Assembly (NCBI GenBank): GCA_024803745.1
Contig: JANJXV010000039.1
Coordinates: 11,168,501 to 11,232,500, forward strand
Direction: 5' to 3'
Length of the DNA stretch: 64,000 bases
Source: Megascapheus bottae
Lineage: Eukaryota > Chordata > Mammalia > Rodentia > Geomyidae
The notes under the pieces are model-generated. The model ran no database searches. It had not been told where the DNA came from and saw only the letters and a program-made list of their open reading frames with translations. The translations under genes were made by a program, and so were the position numbers. This document shows positions 22,250 to 32,704 of the stretch, piece after piece. The stretch's first letter is position 1, and every line of letters begins with the position of its first letter.

Positions 22250-22700
22250 GGTCTTGTTCTGGCTAGGCTCACTCAGTTACAAAGCATCCTGTTAAGCTCG
22301 TGGGGTTATTTCTTCTGTTAAATTACTCCAGGCCTCTTTTGTGAGCAGCTCTGGGCTCTGCCCTGAGCTATATCAAGCAGGAAGTTTAAATGAAATGGCT
22401 CCCAAGTTCCTTAAATGGTTTAATAAAACATATACTGACTGCAATGTGCAGTTTATAGTGGCAAACTATTGCCCCTCAGTTGGGAAAAATGACCTCCAGT
22501 CGGCGATAATACTTTCAGCTTCATGATTCTAGTCCGTGGATGGCCATTCTCTCAACCCACCGGGCAATTCTTTTCCATAACAAGGCTGGTTGCAATCGCA
22601 GTGAATACCCACGCTGAAGGGACCAACAGAAAGAAAAAGCCAGGACAGGGCCGAGGCATGGAAAGAAGAAAGGAGGCAGGAACAAAAGAGACTGCACAAA
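22250..22700. other. SINE-free unique block, candidate conserved element
   Basis: Contains 'ttaaatggtttaataaaaca', 'gactgcaatgtgcagtttat' and 'cagtcggcgataatactttc', a non-repetitive AT-moderate stretch with isolated CpGs. The composition fits a conserved non-coding element. No splice-flanked open frame is convincing. Confidence 0.38.
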
Positions 22701-22705
22701 TGCAA

Positions 22706-22909
22706 CAGCTAGGCATCTCAGTGGCATGCCTGTGAGCCCAGTTAACTCTGGAGGCTGAGATCTGAAGAGCACAGTTCAAAGCCAACTTGGGCAGAAAAAT
22801 CTGTGAGACTCATCTCTAATTAAGCAGAAAAAGAGAAGGCCAAATCCAATGTAGAGCCTTGAGGGGAAAAGAAGCTAAGCAAAAAATGTAAAGCTCTGAG
22901 TTCAAGTCC

Positions 22910-22911
<2 letters not shown>
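22706..22911 (+). repeat. SINE-A, seeding a GT array
   Basis: 'caaagccaacttgggcagaa', 'gactcatctctaattaagc' and 'gagttcaagtcccctgtgtg'. The tail became (GT)n, not (CA)n, unlike every other sense copy in the window that ends in a dinucleotide array. Confidence 0.88.
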
Positions 22912-22949
<38 letters not shown>

Positions 22950-22996
22950 CGTGCGTGCTTGCGTGCGTGCGTGTGTGTGTGTGTGTGTGAGTGTGT
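22912..22996. repeat. (GT)n with GCGT variants
   Basis: About 85 bp of alternating purine-pyrimidine with a central block of GCGT units (about 22945-22971). Strong Z-DNA-forming potential. Confidence 0.97.
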
Positions 22997-23685
22997 CCCT
23001 TTTTCCAGATACTCGCAGAGCTGGGGTAGTCTAAAAATGAAGCCGATTTGCAGGGAGATGCCTGAATATCATAAATGATCTTGACATCCATAACCATTAG
23101 AATTCAAAAAATGCAAGAAGGGTCGAATACGGATTTCTAAAAGTCTGTGCTACATTAATAACAAATAGCTATTAATAACGCTTCTAATCACAAATGCCAT
23201 TTCCGATATTTGGTACTGAAAGGTTTTTTTTTTCCCCATCGTCTGAAAAGAACTGGAATTTGACTGCCAAAATCCAATGACCTTTTATCCTAAACTGTGC
23301 ACTGAGATGGCTTGTTAAGCTCATTAGTATTATATGGTGAATTAGATTAGACATTTTATGATCGTTCAAAAAAAGGGGGCTTTTTGATATAAAAAAGCAG
23401 CCATTTCCTTTTTTGACATTTTTCATTTTAAGGTAATAAAAATGGCACATGTGTACCTTGGCATAATGGATTAATTAAGGAAAATTATGTTTATCCAAAC
23501 TCTTAACCGAATTGTACATCTTCATAAAAATTAATGCATTATCTTCTGGGTTTTTTTCTTTTTTTTTTTTTACCAAATATGCTCAGACTACATTGTTCTA
23601 AATTATATTATTTGGAACAGTGAAATCTATAGTCTGGCATCATTAGTCCAAAAATTAGATTGTTGTTTTATTTTATTTATTATTT
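22997..23685. other. SINE-free AT-rich block, candidate conserved element
   Basis: About 690 bp that includes 'gcataatggattaattaagg' (two TAAT cores), 'ttaatgcattatc' and 'gatataaaaaagcagccatt'. Low CpG, non-repetitive and AT-rich. Typical of developmental enhancers by look alone. Contains T-rich runs at 23224-23233 and 23558-23571. Confidence 0.4.
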
Positions 23686-23914
23686 GTGTGTGTCAGTCCT
23701 AGGGCTTGAACTCAGGACCTTGCCTTTTTTCCACTACTGGTTGGTGCTCTGTCACTTGAGCCACACCTCCATTTCTGGATTCTTTTTTGCTAGTTACTAA
23801 GAAATAAGAGTGTCATGGATTGGTCAGCCTTGACTGGCTTTGAACCATGATCTCCAGATCTCAGCGTCTTGGGCAGCTAGAATTATAAGCATGATCCATC
23901 AATGCCAGGCATTT
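23686..23914 (-). repeat. SINE-A, antisense
   Basis: 'tcagtcctagggcttgaact', 'gtgctctgtcacttgagcca', 'ggctttgaaccatgatctcc', then 'cttgggcagctagaattata' at the head end. Confidence 0.88.
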
Positions 23915-24424
23915 TTTGTTTGTCTTAATGGTAAATGTGAGAATAAAGGAATACTCATGCAAGATTCATAAAGATTCCAGATTTCTAAATCAGTGCATGA
24001 AAAAAATTCCCTAAAAATAATAATGTCCAGATGTTGCTTATTTAAATGAGCTGTTGTCATTTAATGTTGCCAAGTATGAAAGTGATAGAATTCGTGAGTT
24101 TCAAGGTATTCATAATTTATACAGATTATAATTTTTTTAATGAAGAGAGCATCCGGATAATTAAAATGAGCAATTTCAATAAATACAAATGATCCTCTCA
24201 CCAAGATTACATTTACAACCTTGGGTTTGCCCCCCAAACCCACTCTCATACACCATAGAGTCTCACTTTTCTAGACTCCCTTTAAAAGCAAATGTAATCT
24301 ACCAGGCCCCAAAATGCAGGATGTTTGGAAAGTGCTAGAATTTCAGAAATGAACAAGAATCTTAAGAATCATAAAGATCTCAATTCTCAATGTTAGAACT
24401 AGAGTTTCAGAGCTAAGAAAAGAA
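23915..24424. other. unique AT-rich sequence
   Basis: Single-copy spacer without recognised repeats. It ends at the C11 run. Confidence 0.4.
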
Positions 24425-24435
24425 CCCCCCCCCCC

Positions 24436-24862
24436 AAGCAGGGCACTGGCTGCTTACACCACAATCCCAGCTACTCGGGGGGCTGAGAGCTGAGGATCAC
24501 GTAGTGCAAAGCCAGCTCGAGCAGGAAAGTTCATGAGACTCTTTATTTTTTGCCAGTCCTGGGCTTGAGCTCAGGGTCTGAGCACTGTCCTTGGACTTTC
24601 TCAAGGCTAGAGCTCTATCACTTGAGCTTCAGCACCACTTCCGGCTGTTTTACTATGTATGTGGTACCAAGGAATCGAACCCGGGTCTTCATGCATGCTA
24701 GGCAAGCACTTTAACCACTAGGCCAAACTCCCGGCCCTCGTGAGACTCTTATCTCCAATTAACCACCAAAACTCCAGTACTGAAGCTGTGACTCAAGTGG
24801 TAGAGCATCAACCTTGAGCAAAAAAAGTTCAGTGGCAGCACCCAGGCCCTGAGTTCATGTTA
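24436..24862 (+). repeat. SINE-A interrupted by a nested SINE-B
   Basis: The host head runs 24436-24543 ('ctactcggggggctgagagc', 'caggaaagttcatgagactc'). It resumes at 24741 with 'tgagactcttatctccaatt' and the ID monomer 'tgactcaagtggtagagcat', ending 'gagttcatgttaccagc'. The two halves join without loss. Confidence 0.95.
24544..24740 (-). repeat. nested antisense SINE-B with TSD
   Basis: Reads 'gccagtcctgggcttgagct', 'ctcaaggctagagctctatc', 'tatgtggtaccaaggaatcg' and 'ctaggcaagcactttaacca'. The host sequence 'tgagactctt' is duplicated at 24534-24543 and 24741-24750. Insertion of SINE-B post-dates this SINE-A. Confidence 0.95.
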
Positions 24863-24940
24863 CCAGCCCAGAAAGGAAGGAGGGAGGAAGAGAGGGAGGA
24901 GGGAAAAATTAAGGAAGGCAGGAAGGCAGACAAGGAAGCA
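24863..24940. repeat. GGAA/GGGA purine tract
   Basis: A purine tail of about 80 bp ('aaggaaggagggaggaagag') following the 3' end of the interrupted SINE-A. Confidence 0.9.
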
Positions 24941-24999
24941 AGTGGGAAAGAAGACACAGACTTTGTGTGTGTGCATGTGTGCATGCATATTGTGCACAG

Positions 25000-25003
<4 letters not shown>

Positions 25004-25050
<47 letters not shown>
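25004..25050. repeat. (GT)n microsatellite
   Basis: About 23 GT units, flanked by looser TGCA/GTGC alternation on both sides (24965-25070). On the other strand it is a CA array at a SINE-A 3' end. Confidence 0.97.
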
Positions 25051-25056
<6 letters not shown>

Positions 25057-25065
25057 CACATGTGC

Positions 25066-25290
25066 ATGCCAGGACTGGGGTTTGGACTCAAGGCTTCACA
25101 CCCTTGCTTGGCTTTTGCCCTCAAGACTGGCATTCTGCTACTTGAGCCCCACCTCTGCTTCCAGCTTTATTCTGGTTCATTGGAGAGAAGTCTCCCAGGT
25201 TCATTTACTGCACTAGCTTGGAACCTTGATCCTCAGATCTCAGCCTCGTGAGTAGCCAAGGACTGCAGGTGGGGTTCACCAGTGCCTGGC
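25066..25290 (-). repeat. SINE-A, antisense
   Basis: 'ccaggactggggtttggact', 'ctgctacttgagccccacct', 'ttggaaccttgatcctcaga' and 'tctcagcctcgtgagtagcc', ending 'caccagtgcctggc'. Confidence 0.92.
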
Positions 25291-25621
25291 GCTTGGTGGT
25301 TTCTTTACTTGAGCTGCCACACTGCCACACTAAGACAATGCCTTGAACAACTGCCAGCTGATGTGGCAGGTGAGTCCTGGGTACGTTCTGGGGGTACAGA
25401 TTGATCTCTTTCAGGAAACACAGCTCTACTCAAGCACACAGTCCAGATCTGCCCGGAATATTATTTTTAAAGTTCAAGAATAAAACCCTGAGGGTTCCAA
25501 ACCCAAGTGGCTTAGGATCAAACATGTTCTGTGAAGAAAACAGTTAAGCACCTGCTCTGTTAAACAATTACATCTAACACTTTAGTGATCAGATACCCAG
25601 GGGCAATCACTGGACAGTTTT
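25291..25621. other. unique non-coding sequence
   Basis: A single-copy spacer with no recognised element. Confidence 0.45.
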
Positions 25622-25731
25622 CAAGTCAGTCTTTTGCAAGTGGAGCTGTATTTCCAAGTGGTAAAGTGCCAGCCTTGAGCAAAAAGCACTCAGGGACTAG
25701 GCCCTGGGTTCAAACTCCAGGACTGGTGCAT

Positions 25732-25732
<1 letters not shown>
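25622..25732 (+). repeat. SINE-A, 5' truncated (ID monomer only)
   Basis: Only 'aagtggagctgtatttccaa', 'gtggtaaagtgccagcct' and 'gggttcaaactccaggactg' remain, then the CA array. The 7SL-like head is absent. Confidence 0.85.

Positions 25733-25788
<56 letters not shown>
25733..25788. repeat. (CA)n microsatellite
   Basis: About 27 CA units after 'gactggtgcatg' of the SINE 3' end. Confidence 0.98.
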
Positions 25789-25960
25789 ACCTCCAGGCAG
25801 CCTTTCATTCAATCCATCTAAATGAAATTGAACACAACAGACTTTGAGCTTTAGAAACCTTCCAAGACCTCTTAGGGGAGGGGTTAATGATAAGTGCCCA
25901 GGGAGGGAACGTGGCTGAGTTTTCCAGTCTGGTACCCAGGCATCTTCAAAACCTCATCAG

Positions 25961-26204
25961 TGAGCTGGCACTAGTAATGCACACCTGTCATTCTCGCTTC
26001 TCAGGAGGCTGAGATATGAGGTCTGTGATTTGAAGCTAGCCTGGGCAAGAAAGTCCATGAGTCTCTTATATTCGATGAGTCACCCAAAAAAAAAGCCTGA
26101 AGTGGTGCTGTGGCTCAAGGGGTAGAGCACTAGGCTTAAGCAAAAAGGCTCAAGGATAGTGCCCAGGCTCTGAGTTCAAGCCCCAGGAAAGGCCCAAAAA
26201 AGAA
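25961..26204 (+). repeat. SINE-A
   Basis: Full length: 'gtgagctggcactagtaatg', 'cttctcaggaggctgagata', an A-rich linker, 'tggctcaaggggtagagcac' and 'gagttcaagccccaggaaag'. Confidence 0.93.
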
Positions 26205-27317
26205 AATCTTATCAATAAGCTTTAGTCTCCCTGCTCCTGTTTGCCTCCATGGCAGGCTGGAGTCACATGGAGATGACCAGCAAGCCCAGGATGACATCAG
26301 GGATCTCGCTGAGGGCTGACAGCTGTGTCTCCCTCCCTCCTCTCACACCAGCCGGCCCCATCCTCACCTCTGTGGTTCACCCGGCGTGCTGGATGATGAG
26401 AATAGATTGAGCTTGAATACTCAAGCCCACAGAAGCGTAGGAATCCTAAATCTCTCAATTCTCTTTACACTAGTGGGAACATCCACTTAGACCTAGAGTT
26501 TCAGAGCTGAGAAACTAACCCACCCAAGCTGAGCATGAACATTGCTGGGGACTGAGAGAAAGCCAGGAAAATAAGATCTAGGCCTAGAGAGATGTATTCA
26601 ACTTTTGTGGCTACCTTGCAGAATCTTCACGCAGACATGCGTATTCAACCAAGGGCCATTGCCCAAGACAGATTGCTCATGAAGTGACCTTTGAGGGAGG
26701 GTTTGGGGGTGTCCTGGTCACCCCCAGGACATCTGTGTCTCTGTGGAATGATTCTCCATGTGCAGCCCCTAGCCTTATAGTACCCATCAGCAGTACCTTT
26801 GAACTTGCCATGAGTTCAAATCCTCAGACCTTCTCCCTGAACGGGGGAATCAGCAGACCTGCAGGAGATCTGATGCCACTCCAGCTGGAGATTCACCATG
26901 CTGTACCCAGCAGCTGCGCCCTGACTACCCTGAATAGAACTCCCTGCACCAGAAGACCAGGCAATCTGATGGGTCCACACTGAGGCCCAGAAATTCTGGG
27001 TCTTAAAAACTGACCCCTGCAATTCTAAATGGGCAGCTAAAGCTGAGAAACACTCAAAATGTTGTCCATTGCTAGCCCACCCTCTGATCCTGCTACTCAA
27101 GAGCGTACAGAATAGGCTGGTAAGCAGGAGCTGAGCTGTAAGCTGGTCTACAAGGCCAGAAAGCTTCTGGATCCACTCAGGGTCTTGTTAATGGAATCCT
27201 GGCACTGAGGAGATTGTCAGATTTCTAGGAACATGGATGCCATTTCTAGACATCCATGTACGCACATACTTGGCTATACACGAACATGCCCTTAATACAC
27301 ACATGCGCTCACTCGTG
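26205..27317. other. unique non-coding sequence
   Basis: 1.1 kb of single-copy, relatively GC-rich DNA. Open frames of 94-99 codons run on both strands over 26684-27100 without a recognisable domain. The stretch 26960-27060 ('gaggcccagaaattctgggt') contains a short inverted repeat and may be an old repeat. Confidence 0.4.
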
Positions 27318-27522
27318 CATAGAACCTGGGCCCTGTCCCTAAGCTGCTTTTGCTCAAGGCCAATGCTCTATCACTGAGTCCCAGCTCCACTTCTGGCTTT
27401 TTCAGTTAGTGGAGAGAAGTGTCTCACAGATTTTCCTGCTGACACTGCTTTAAACCATGATCCTCATATCTCAGTCTCCTGAACAACTAGAATGACAGGC
27501 ATGAGACACCAGCGTCCAGCTT
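27318..27522 (-). repeat. SINE-A, antisense
   Basis: 'gcatagaacctgggccctgt', 'caatgctctatcactgagtc', 'ttaaaccatgatcctcatat', 'gaacaactagaatgacaggc'. Confidence 0.88.
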
Positions 27523-27721
27523 ACAAGGTTTTATTTTTTCCTATCAATAATAGTTTGTTAAGGAGCATGGATTATTCTGGTGAGGCGCAGCTCGCTCATA
27601 AGCGTATTATTCGATGCTCTTTACTCTTTTCACACACATAAATACATTTCAGGGGGGAAATGAAGATGACAGAACAGTGGGAGAAAATCCACTAGGTACT
27701 CTTCTAGAGTTGACCCACAAA

Positions 27722-27722
<1 letters not shown>

Positions 27723-27766
<44 letters not shown>
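27723..27766. repeat. (CA)n microsatellite
   Basis: About 22 CA units in unique sequence. Confidence 0.98.
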
Positions 27767-27767
<1 letters not shown>

Positions 27768-28704
27768 CTTCCGATCTTCCCAGCAAAGAAAGTCCTTTCT
27801 GTCTGGGCAGCAGAAAATTGAGAGTCACATCCCACTTACTAGAGCTGACTGTGGCACCGGAATTGGCCAGAGAGCCTGGGAGAAGATGGCAAGCAAAGCC
27901 ATTGTCATTGAAGCCAATCAGAAGAGCCTAGAAGTCACATGATTATGTCGACTACCAGGCAGGAAAAACTAACATCAGGCCACACCAGGCCTAGAACTAC
28001 TCTTAATCTTCTAGAATAATTTGTTTTAAGCCATCAGTATCCATAAGTCTAAACCACATGGTCCTAAGAGATTACATATTTCTCCCACTTAATCTCAGGC
28101 ACAAAATAATTCTCCAACTCACTCATTCCTCAGATATTTCCCAGGCATCTATAAAACTTCAGACTCTCTTCTGGCAGCAGAGATGTCCAGGGCTACAAGT
28201 TGAATACTGGCCTATTTGCCAGGCTGCAACTCACACCCGAAGGCATTGCTGGGTGTCTTGCCATGCGTCCGCATGTCGATCGCATTTATCACGTCCTACC
28301 GCTCCAATTATCCCATTTTCTTTTGTGGCCCATGAACTGAGCCAAAAAAGCTGTCAGGGTCAGAGTCCAGCTCAGCTGGATTTAAAAACCACAGCCAAGA
28401 CTTCATGAAAAACTCCGTTGTGTTGCACACTTGTGACCGCATGACACCCATTGTGTGGATGGAGTCGTGATGGGGGTGGGGTGGGGGCTGCAAAACTCCA
28501 GACAGAAAAGGAGGACCACCTGGAGGAGACCCAAAACCAGCCATTCTCGAGGACCCCCAAATGGCCTCTGAATACTAGAAAGGATGAGGCGGTTTCCATA
28601 ATCCGCTGAGACTTTCCTCTCCATTGACCAAAGAACAAATAAACAACCAGGCTTTGTCCTTGGCAGGTTCCTGGTACCAAGTTCGGCCATTCTGGTAGAT
28701 TGGA

Positions 28705-28709
<5 letters not shown>
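27767..28709. other. unique non-coding sequence
   Basis: About 940 bp without recognised SINEs. Frames of 105-124 codons on the two strands overlap each other and the GA array; no domain is visible. A G-rich patch lies at 28470-28487. Confidence 0.4.

Positions 28710-28771
<62 letters not shown>
28710..28771. repeat. (GA)n microsatellite
   Basis: About 31 uninterrupted GA units after an A-rich run. Confidence 0.98.
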
Positions 28772-28776
<5 letters not shown>

Positions 28777-28797
28777 TCCCCTAACCCCTTCTTTCTT

Positions 28798-28912
28798 AGC
28801 AGGAAAGTCCCTGAGACTCTTATCTCCAAGGAAAACCAGGAAACTAAAAATGACAGTGGCTCAAAGTGATAATGTATTAGCCTACAGCACCCAGGCCCTG
28901 AGTTCAAAGAAA
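28798..28912 (+). repeat. SINE-A, 5' truncated
   Basis: Starts at 'agcaggaaagtccctgagac' in the linker, then 'tggctcaaagtgataatgta' and 'gagttcaaag', running into a short GGAA tract (28910-28938). Confidence 0.85.
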
Positions 28913-29085
28913 AGAAGGGAAGGGAAGGGAAGAGAAGGGATTACAATCACACCCATGCCAAGATTGGTCCCAAAATGTGATGAGAAATAAGAACAAAGAA
29001 AGAAAAGGGTCAATGTGTCCCCTTTCTGCATGCTGCTCTACTTCCATCTCCATTCTAAAAGAATTTATAGGTTGTTTTGTTTTGT

Positions 29086-29301
29086 GTTTTTCTGGTGAGG
29101 GTAGCAAGGCTTGAAATCAAGGCCTCAAGTTCTCACTCAACTTTTTCAACTCGTGGCTGGTGCTCTACCGCTTGAGTCACATCGCCAGTCTGAACTTTTG
29201 CTTGTTCTTTTAGAGATGAGTGTTTTATGAACTTTTCTTTCCTGGCTGCCTTTGAACCTCTGGCTTTGACTTTCTAGATCTCAGGCCACTAATGCCTGGC
29301 T
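29086..29301 (-). repeat. SINE-A, antisense, diverged
   Basis: 'aaggcttgaaatcaaggcct', 'tggtgctctaccgcttgagt', 'ctgcctttgaacctctggct', ending 'ctaatgcctggc'. Confidence 0.82.
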
Positions 29302-29652
29302 GAGAATGTGCTTTGATTTTTTTTAATTGTTTTCATACCATTGTCCAAAGAGCATTTCATTATGTCCGTTGATGAGTATACGTTTGGAATTTGAGAAGTT
29401 ATTGATTGTCTTAGCTTTTCTTCTGCTAAGCAAAATCTACCAGCCTGAAAGACAAGTACAATCTGGTTCCACTTCTATGGATGTTAGAGACTGGTGGGGC
29501 TGTTCAATGGCACCCAGCACTTGAATGTGGAGGGGCAAAATGTTCTAGAGATGGAGGTAGAGATGGCTAAACAGCCATGTGAATGGAATTAATGCCCCTG
29601 AACTGGATACTTCAAAATTATCAAGATGATAAAACTTGTGTTTGCTTGCTTG
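29302..29652. other. unique non-coding sequence
   Basis: A single-copy spacer, AT-rich at its start. Confidence 0.4.
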
Positions 29653-29866
29653 CTTGTGCCTGTACTGGGACTTGAACACAGAACCTGGGCACTGTCCCTT
29701 AGGTTTTTCACTCAAGGTTAATGCCAGAGTCCTGGCTTTTTTGTGATTTATTAGCAATAAGAGGCTCAGGGATTTGTCTTCCCAGGCTGGCTTTGAATTG
29801 AGAGACTCGAATCATAGCCTCCTAGATAGCTAGGGTTACAGGCATGAGCTGTCAGTGCCCAGCTTC
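29653..29866 (-). repeat. SINE-A, antisense
   Basis: 'gcctgtactgggacttgaac', 'actgtcccttaggtttttca', 'ggctggctttgaattgagag' and 'ctccta' before 'gatagctagggttacaggca'. Confidence 0.9.
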
Positions 29867-30028
29867 AAGATGTATCTTTACCATTCTGAGTTATTTCTAA
29901 GTCCTTAAATGTTAAAAAGAAAAAAGAGCAATATGCTGTACACGAGCCCAGGCCACCAATGAGCCATCCTACCACAATAAGCACCCCAAGAAGAGGAAAA
30001 TGAATGGAAGGGTACCAAAATTATATAT

Positions 30029-30244
30029 AAAAATTGGGCTGGGGCCGGGAGTTTGACCTAGTGGTAGAGTGCTTGCCTAGCATGCACGGAGACCCGGGTT
30101 CAATTCCTTGGTACCACATACATAGAAAAAAAGAGCCAGAAGTGGTGCTGAGGCTCAGGTGGTAGAGCTCTAGCCTTGAGAAAGTCCAGGGACAGTGCTC
30201 AGGCCCTGAGCTCAAGCCCAGGACTGGCAAAAAAAAATTGGGCT
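30029..30244 (+). repeat. SINE-B with perfect TSD
   Basis: Flanked by 'aaaaattgggct' at 30029-30040 and 30233-30244 (12 of 12). The body 'ggccgggagtttgacctagt', 'gagtgcttgcctagcatgca', 'ggttcaattccttggtacca' and 'cttgagaaagtccagggaca' is close to consensus. Among the best preserved copies in the window. Confidence 0.97.
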
Positions 30245-30468
30245 ACGCCACGTACTGATGGCTCATGCCTATAATCCTAGTTATTCTGGAGGCTATGATC
30301 TCAGTATCATGGTTCAAAGCCAGCCTAGTCAGGAAAGGCCATAAGACTCTTTATCTCCAATTATACACCTATAAAATGGAAGTGGAGCTGTGGCTCAAAG
30401 TGGTAGAGCACTTGAGCTAAACAGTTCAGGTCCCAAATTCAAACCACACGACTAACAAAAAAAAAATG
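30245..30468 (+). repeat. SINE-A, second of three in tandem
   Basis: 'gtactgatggctcatgccta', 'tggttcaaagccagcctagt', 'tggctcaaagtggtagagca', ending 'gactaacaaaaaaaaa'. Directly downstream of the SINE-B TSD. Confidence 0.93.
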
Positions 30469-30499
30469 GGCTCAGAGGTAAATAAGAATTCTAAGACTA

Positions 30500-30716
30500 G
30501 CCTGGCACCAGTGTTCACACTTGTAAGTCTAGCTACTCGGGAAGCTGAGATTTAGAGTGTCACAACTCAAAGCTATCGCAAGACTCCGTTTCTAAAATAA
30601 CATAACCAAGAAAAAGATCGGAGACGTGGCTCAAGTGGTAGAACACCAAGCCGGCAAGCCAAATAATAGTGAGATCCTGAATTCAAATCATAGAACTCCT
30701 CACCTCAAAAAAACAA
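30500..30716 (+). repeat. SINE-A, third in tandem, diverged
   Basis: 'agcctggcaccagtgttcac', 'ctactcgggaagctgagatt', 'tggctcaagtggtagaacac', then 'aagccggcaagccaaataat' where other copies have the 'ttgagcaaa' block, and 'gaattcaaatcatag'. Linker shortened. Confidence 0.85.
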
Positions 30717-31205
30717 TCGGTATTTTAAAATCTGACTCATCTAATCCTGACTCATCTGACTTGCCAGACAGACCATCTGAAGCCAGTCCTCATCTGGGCA
30801 TAGACACAAAGAAAATGGCATCTCTGATCTCACAGCCCAACCCTCCTCTCCCAAGCATGTTCCCTGAAGGACCCAGGCTGGGCAGGCAGTTAAACCACTC
30901 AGGTTTCACATGTCTCCTCCATGAAGAAGAGCTCAGCCATCTTGTCAGGACAGAAAAGCTCAATGATTACCAGGGTGAGTTTAATTATATGTTGTCTCTG
31001 ACTAGCAGTACATTTGCACGTGTAATTTATTAGCAAGATAACTTGCATACATAATAAACCCAAAGCAAAACATTACATTTTAGTGGAGGCTAAAAAGAAA
31101 AGAAAATAAGGCTGTGACGTGAAGCAAACTCATTTGCTAACGCGGACAGAAGAGCCGAGCTATGGGTGTGCCCTTTTCCCTTTGAATATCAACCTTTGTT
31201 TTGGG
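30717..31205. other. unique non-coding sequence
   Basis: Single-copy DNA. A 135-codon frame at 30626-31033 begins inside the SINE and has no recognisable domain. Confidence 0.45.
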
Positions 31206-31437
31206 GGTTGGAGCAAGTGGCTCATGCCTGTAATCCTAGCAATTTAGGAAGCTGAGGTCTAAGAATCATGGTTCAAAGCCAGCCTGGACAGGAAAGTCTA
31301 TGAGACTCTTATCTCCAATGAAGTACTGAGAAGCTGGAAGTAGAGCTGTGACACAAGTGGTGGAGCACCAGCCTCGAGTAAAAGAGCTAAAGGGACAATT
31401 CTCAGGATTTGAGTTCAAGACCCAGGCCCAACATGAC
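31206..31437 (+). repeat. SINE-A
   Basis: 'gagcaagtggctcatgcctg', 'tggttcaaagccagcctgga', 'ctcttatctccaatgaagta', 'gagttcaagacccaggccca'. Full length. Confidence 0.94.
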
Positions 31438-31552
31438 AGAAAGAGAGACAGAGAAAAGGACAAAGAGGGAGGAAGAGAGAAAGGAAAGAAAGAGAAAGAA
31501 AGGAAGGAAAGAAGAGAGGGAGGGAGGAAAGGAGGGAGGGAGGAAAGAAAAA
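31438..31552. repeat. GA / GGAA / GGGA purine tract
   Basis: About 115 bp of almost pure purine, beginning at the SINE-A 3' end. Confidence 0.94.
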
Positions 31553-31904
31553 TCAAGCATTCTCACTTCCTAAGACCAGTGTGGCTCTCTCATGGAGGAG
31601 CAGACTCCACAAGCACCACTCAAATCCCAAATCCCAGTGGTCTGTCAACGAGGCTACTTCATGGAGAAAATGGATGGGAAAAACTGTTGGGAAAAACTCA
31701 TCACCCTTTCTGACAGCTTTGGAACTCACTAACCAAGAGTCCCCGGAGACACTGGGGGGGAAAAAAAGCCACATGCCCTGCAACATCCTGGGGTTTGCAG
31801 GGCCTGGAGGAAGGGGGAAAAGAACTAATAATAATATAGAAATGACCTATGATGTCATTAATTTTGAGTAAAATTGAAGGAACTTTATTTTTTAATGAGC
31901 ATAC
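31553..31904. other. unique non-coding sequence
   Basis: A single-copy spacer. No coding signal beyond overlapping short frames. Confidence 0.4.
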
Positions 31905-32135
31905 CAGGCATCAGTGGCTCATGCCTGTAATCTAAGTGAGTTAGCAGGCTGAGATGGGAGGATCCTGGTTCAAAACCAGCCCAGAGCTGGGACTCTTATC
32001 TCCAGTTAACCAGCAAAAGGCAGAAGTGGAGCTATGGATCAAATGGTAGAGAGCTAGCCTTGAGCAAAATAAAAAAAAAAATCTCAGGGACAGTGTTCAG
32101 GCCTTGTGTTCAAACCCCAGGACCAATTTATAAAA
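31905..32135 (+). repeat. SINE-A
   Basis: 'ggcatcagtggctcatgcct', 'tggttcaaaaccagcccaga', 'ctcttatctccagttaacca', 'ttgtgttcaaaccccaggac', A-rich tail to about 32150. Confidence 0.93.
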
Positions 32136-32149
32136 CAAAACAAAACAAA

Positions 32150-32478
32150 GAAAGATGATCAAAAAAATACAATGCTTAAAAACAGCAACATACATTCACT
32201 GGGTAATAGACACACAATGTCCCAGGGGCACTGGCAGAGTCCTTCACAGGGTACAGGTGTGACAGTGAAGGTGTGTGTACATGGTAGCTCCTGAGTAGTG
32301 GAGCCTGGGATCAAACCCAGGAAATCTGATTCTGGAGCCCATGCTTTATTATAACTTGGAAGAGTCATAATAAAACCAAAGGCATTTCTCCTTTTCTTCT
32401 CTCCTTCATATTGCTGTGATGTTCACATTGAACCATCATTTCAAAGTCAAGAACAGTTAACATGGACCATACTCAGAA
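32150..32478. other. unique non-coding sequence
   Basis: A single-copy spacer without recognised elements. Confidence 0.4.
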
Positions 32479-32704
32479 CCAGTACTACTTTTTATTTTGT
32501 CAGTTGTAGGGCCTAGGCGCTGTCCCTGAGCTCTTCAGCTCAAGGCTACTGCCCTACCCCTTGAGCCACAGCCCCACTTCTGCTTTTCTGGTGGTTAATT
32601 GGAGATGAGCGTCTCAGGGACTTCAGAACCACAATCCTCAGATCTCAGCCTCCTGAGTAGCTAGGATTACAGGCATGAGCTACTGTGCCCAGCCAGTACT
32701 ATTT
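32479..32704 (-). repeat. SINE-A, antisense, with short TSD
   Basis: Flanked by 'ccagtacta' at about 32480 and 32693. 'taggcgctgtccctgagctc', 'ctaccccttgagccacagcc', 'ggttaattggagatgagcgt', head 'gtagctaggattacaggcat'. Confidence 0.93.
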
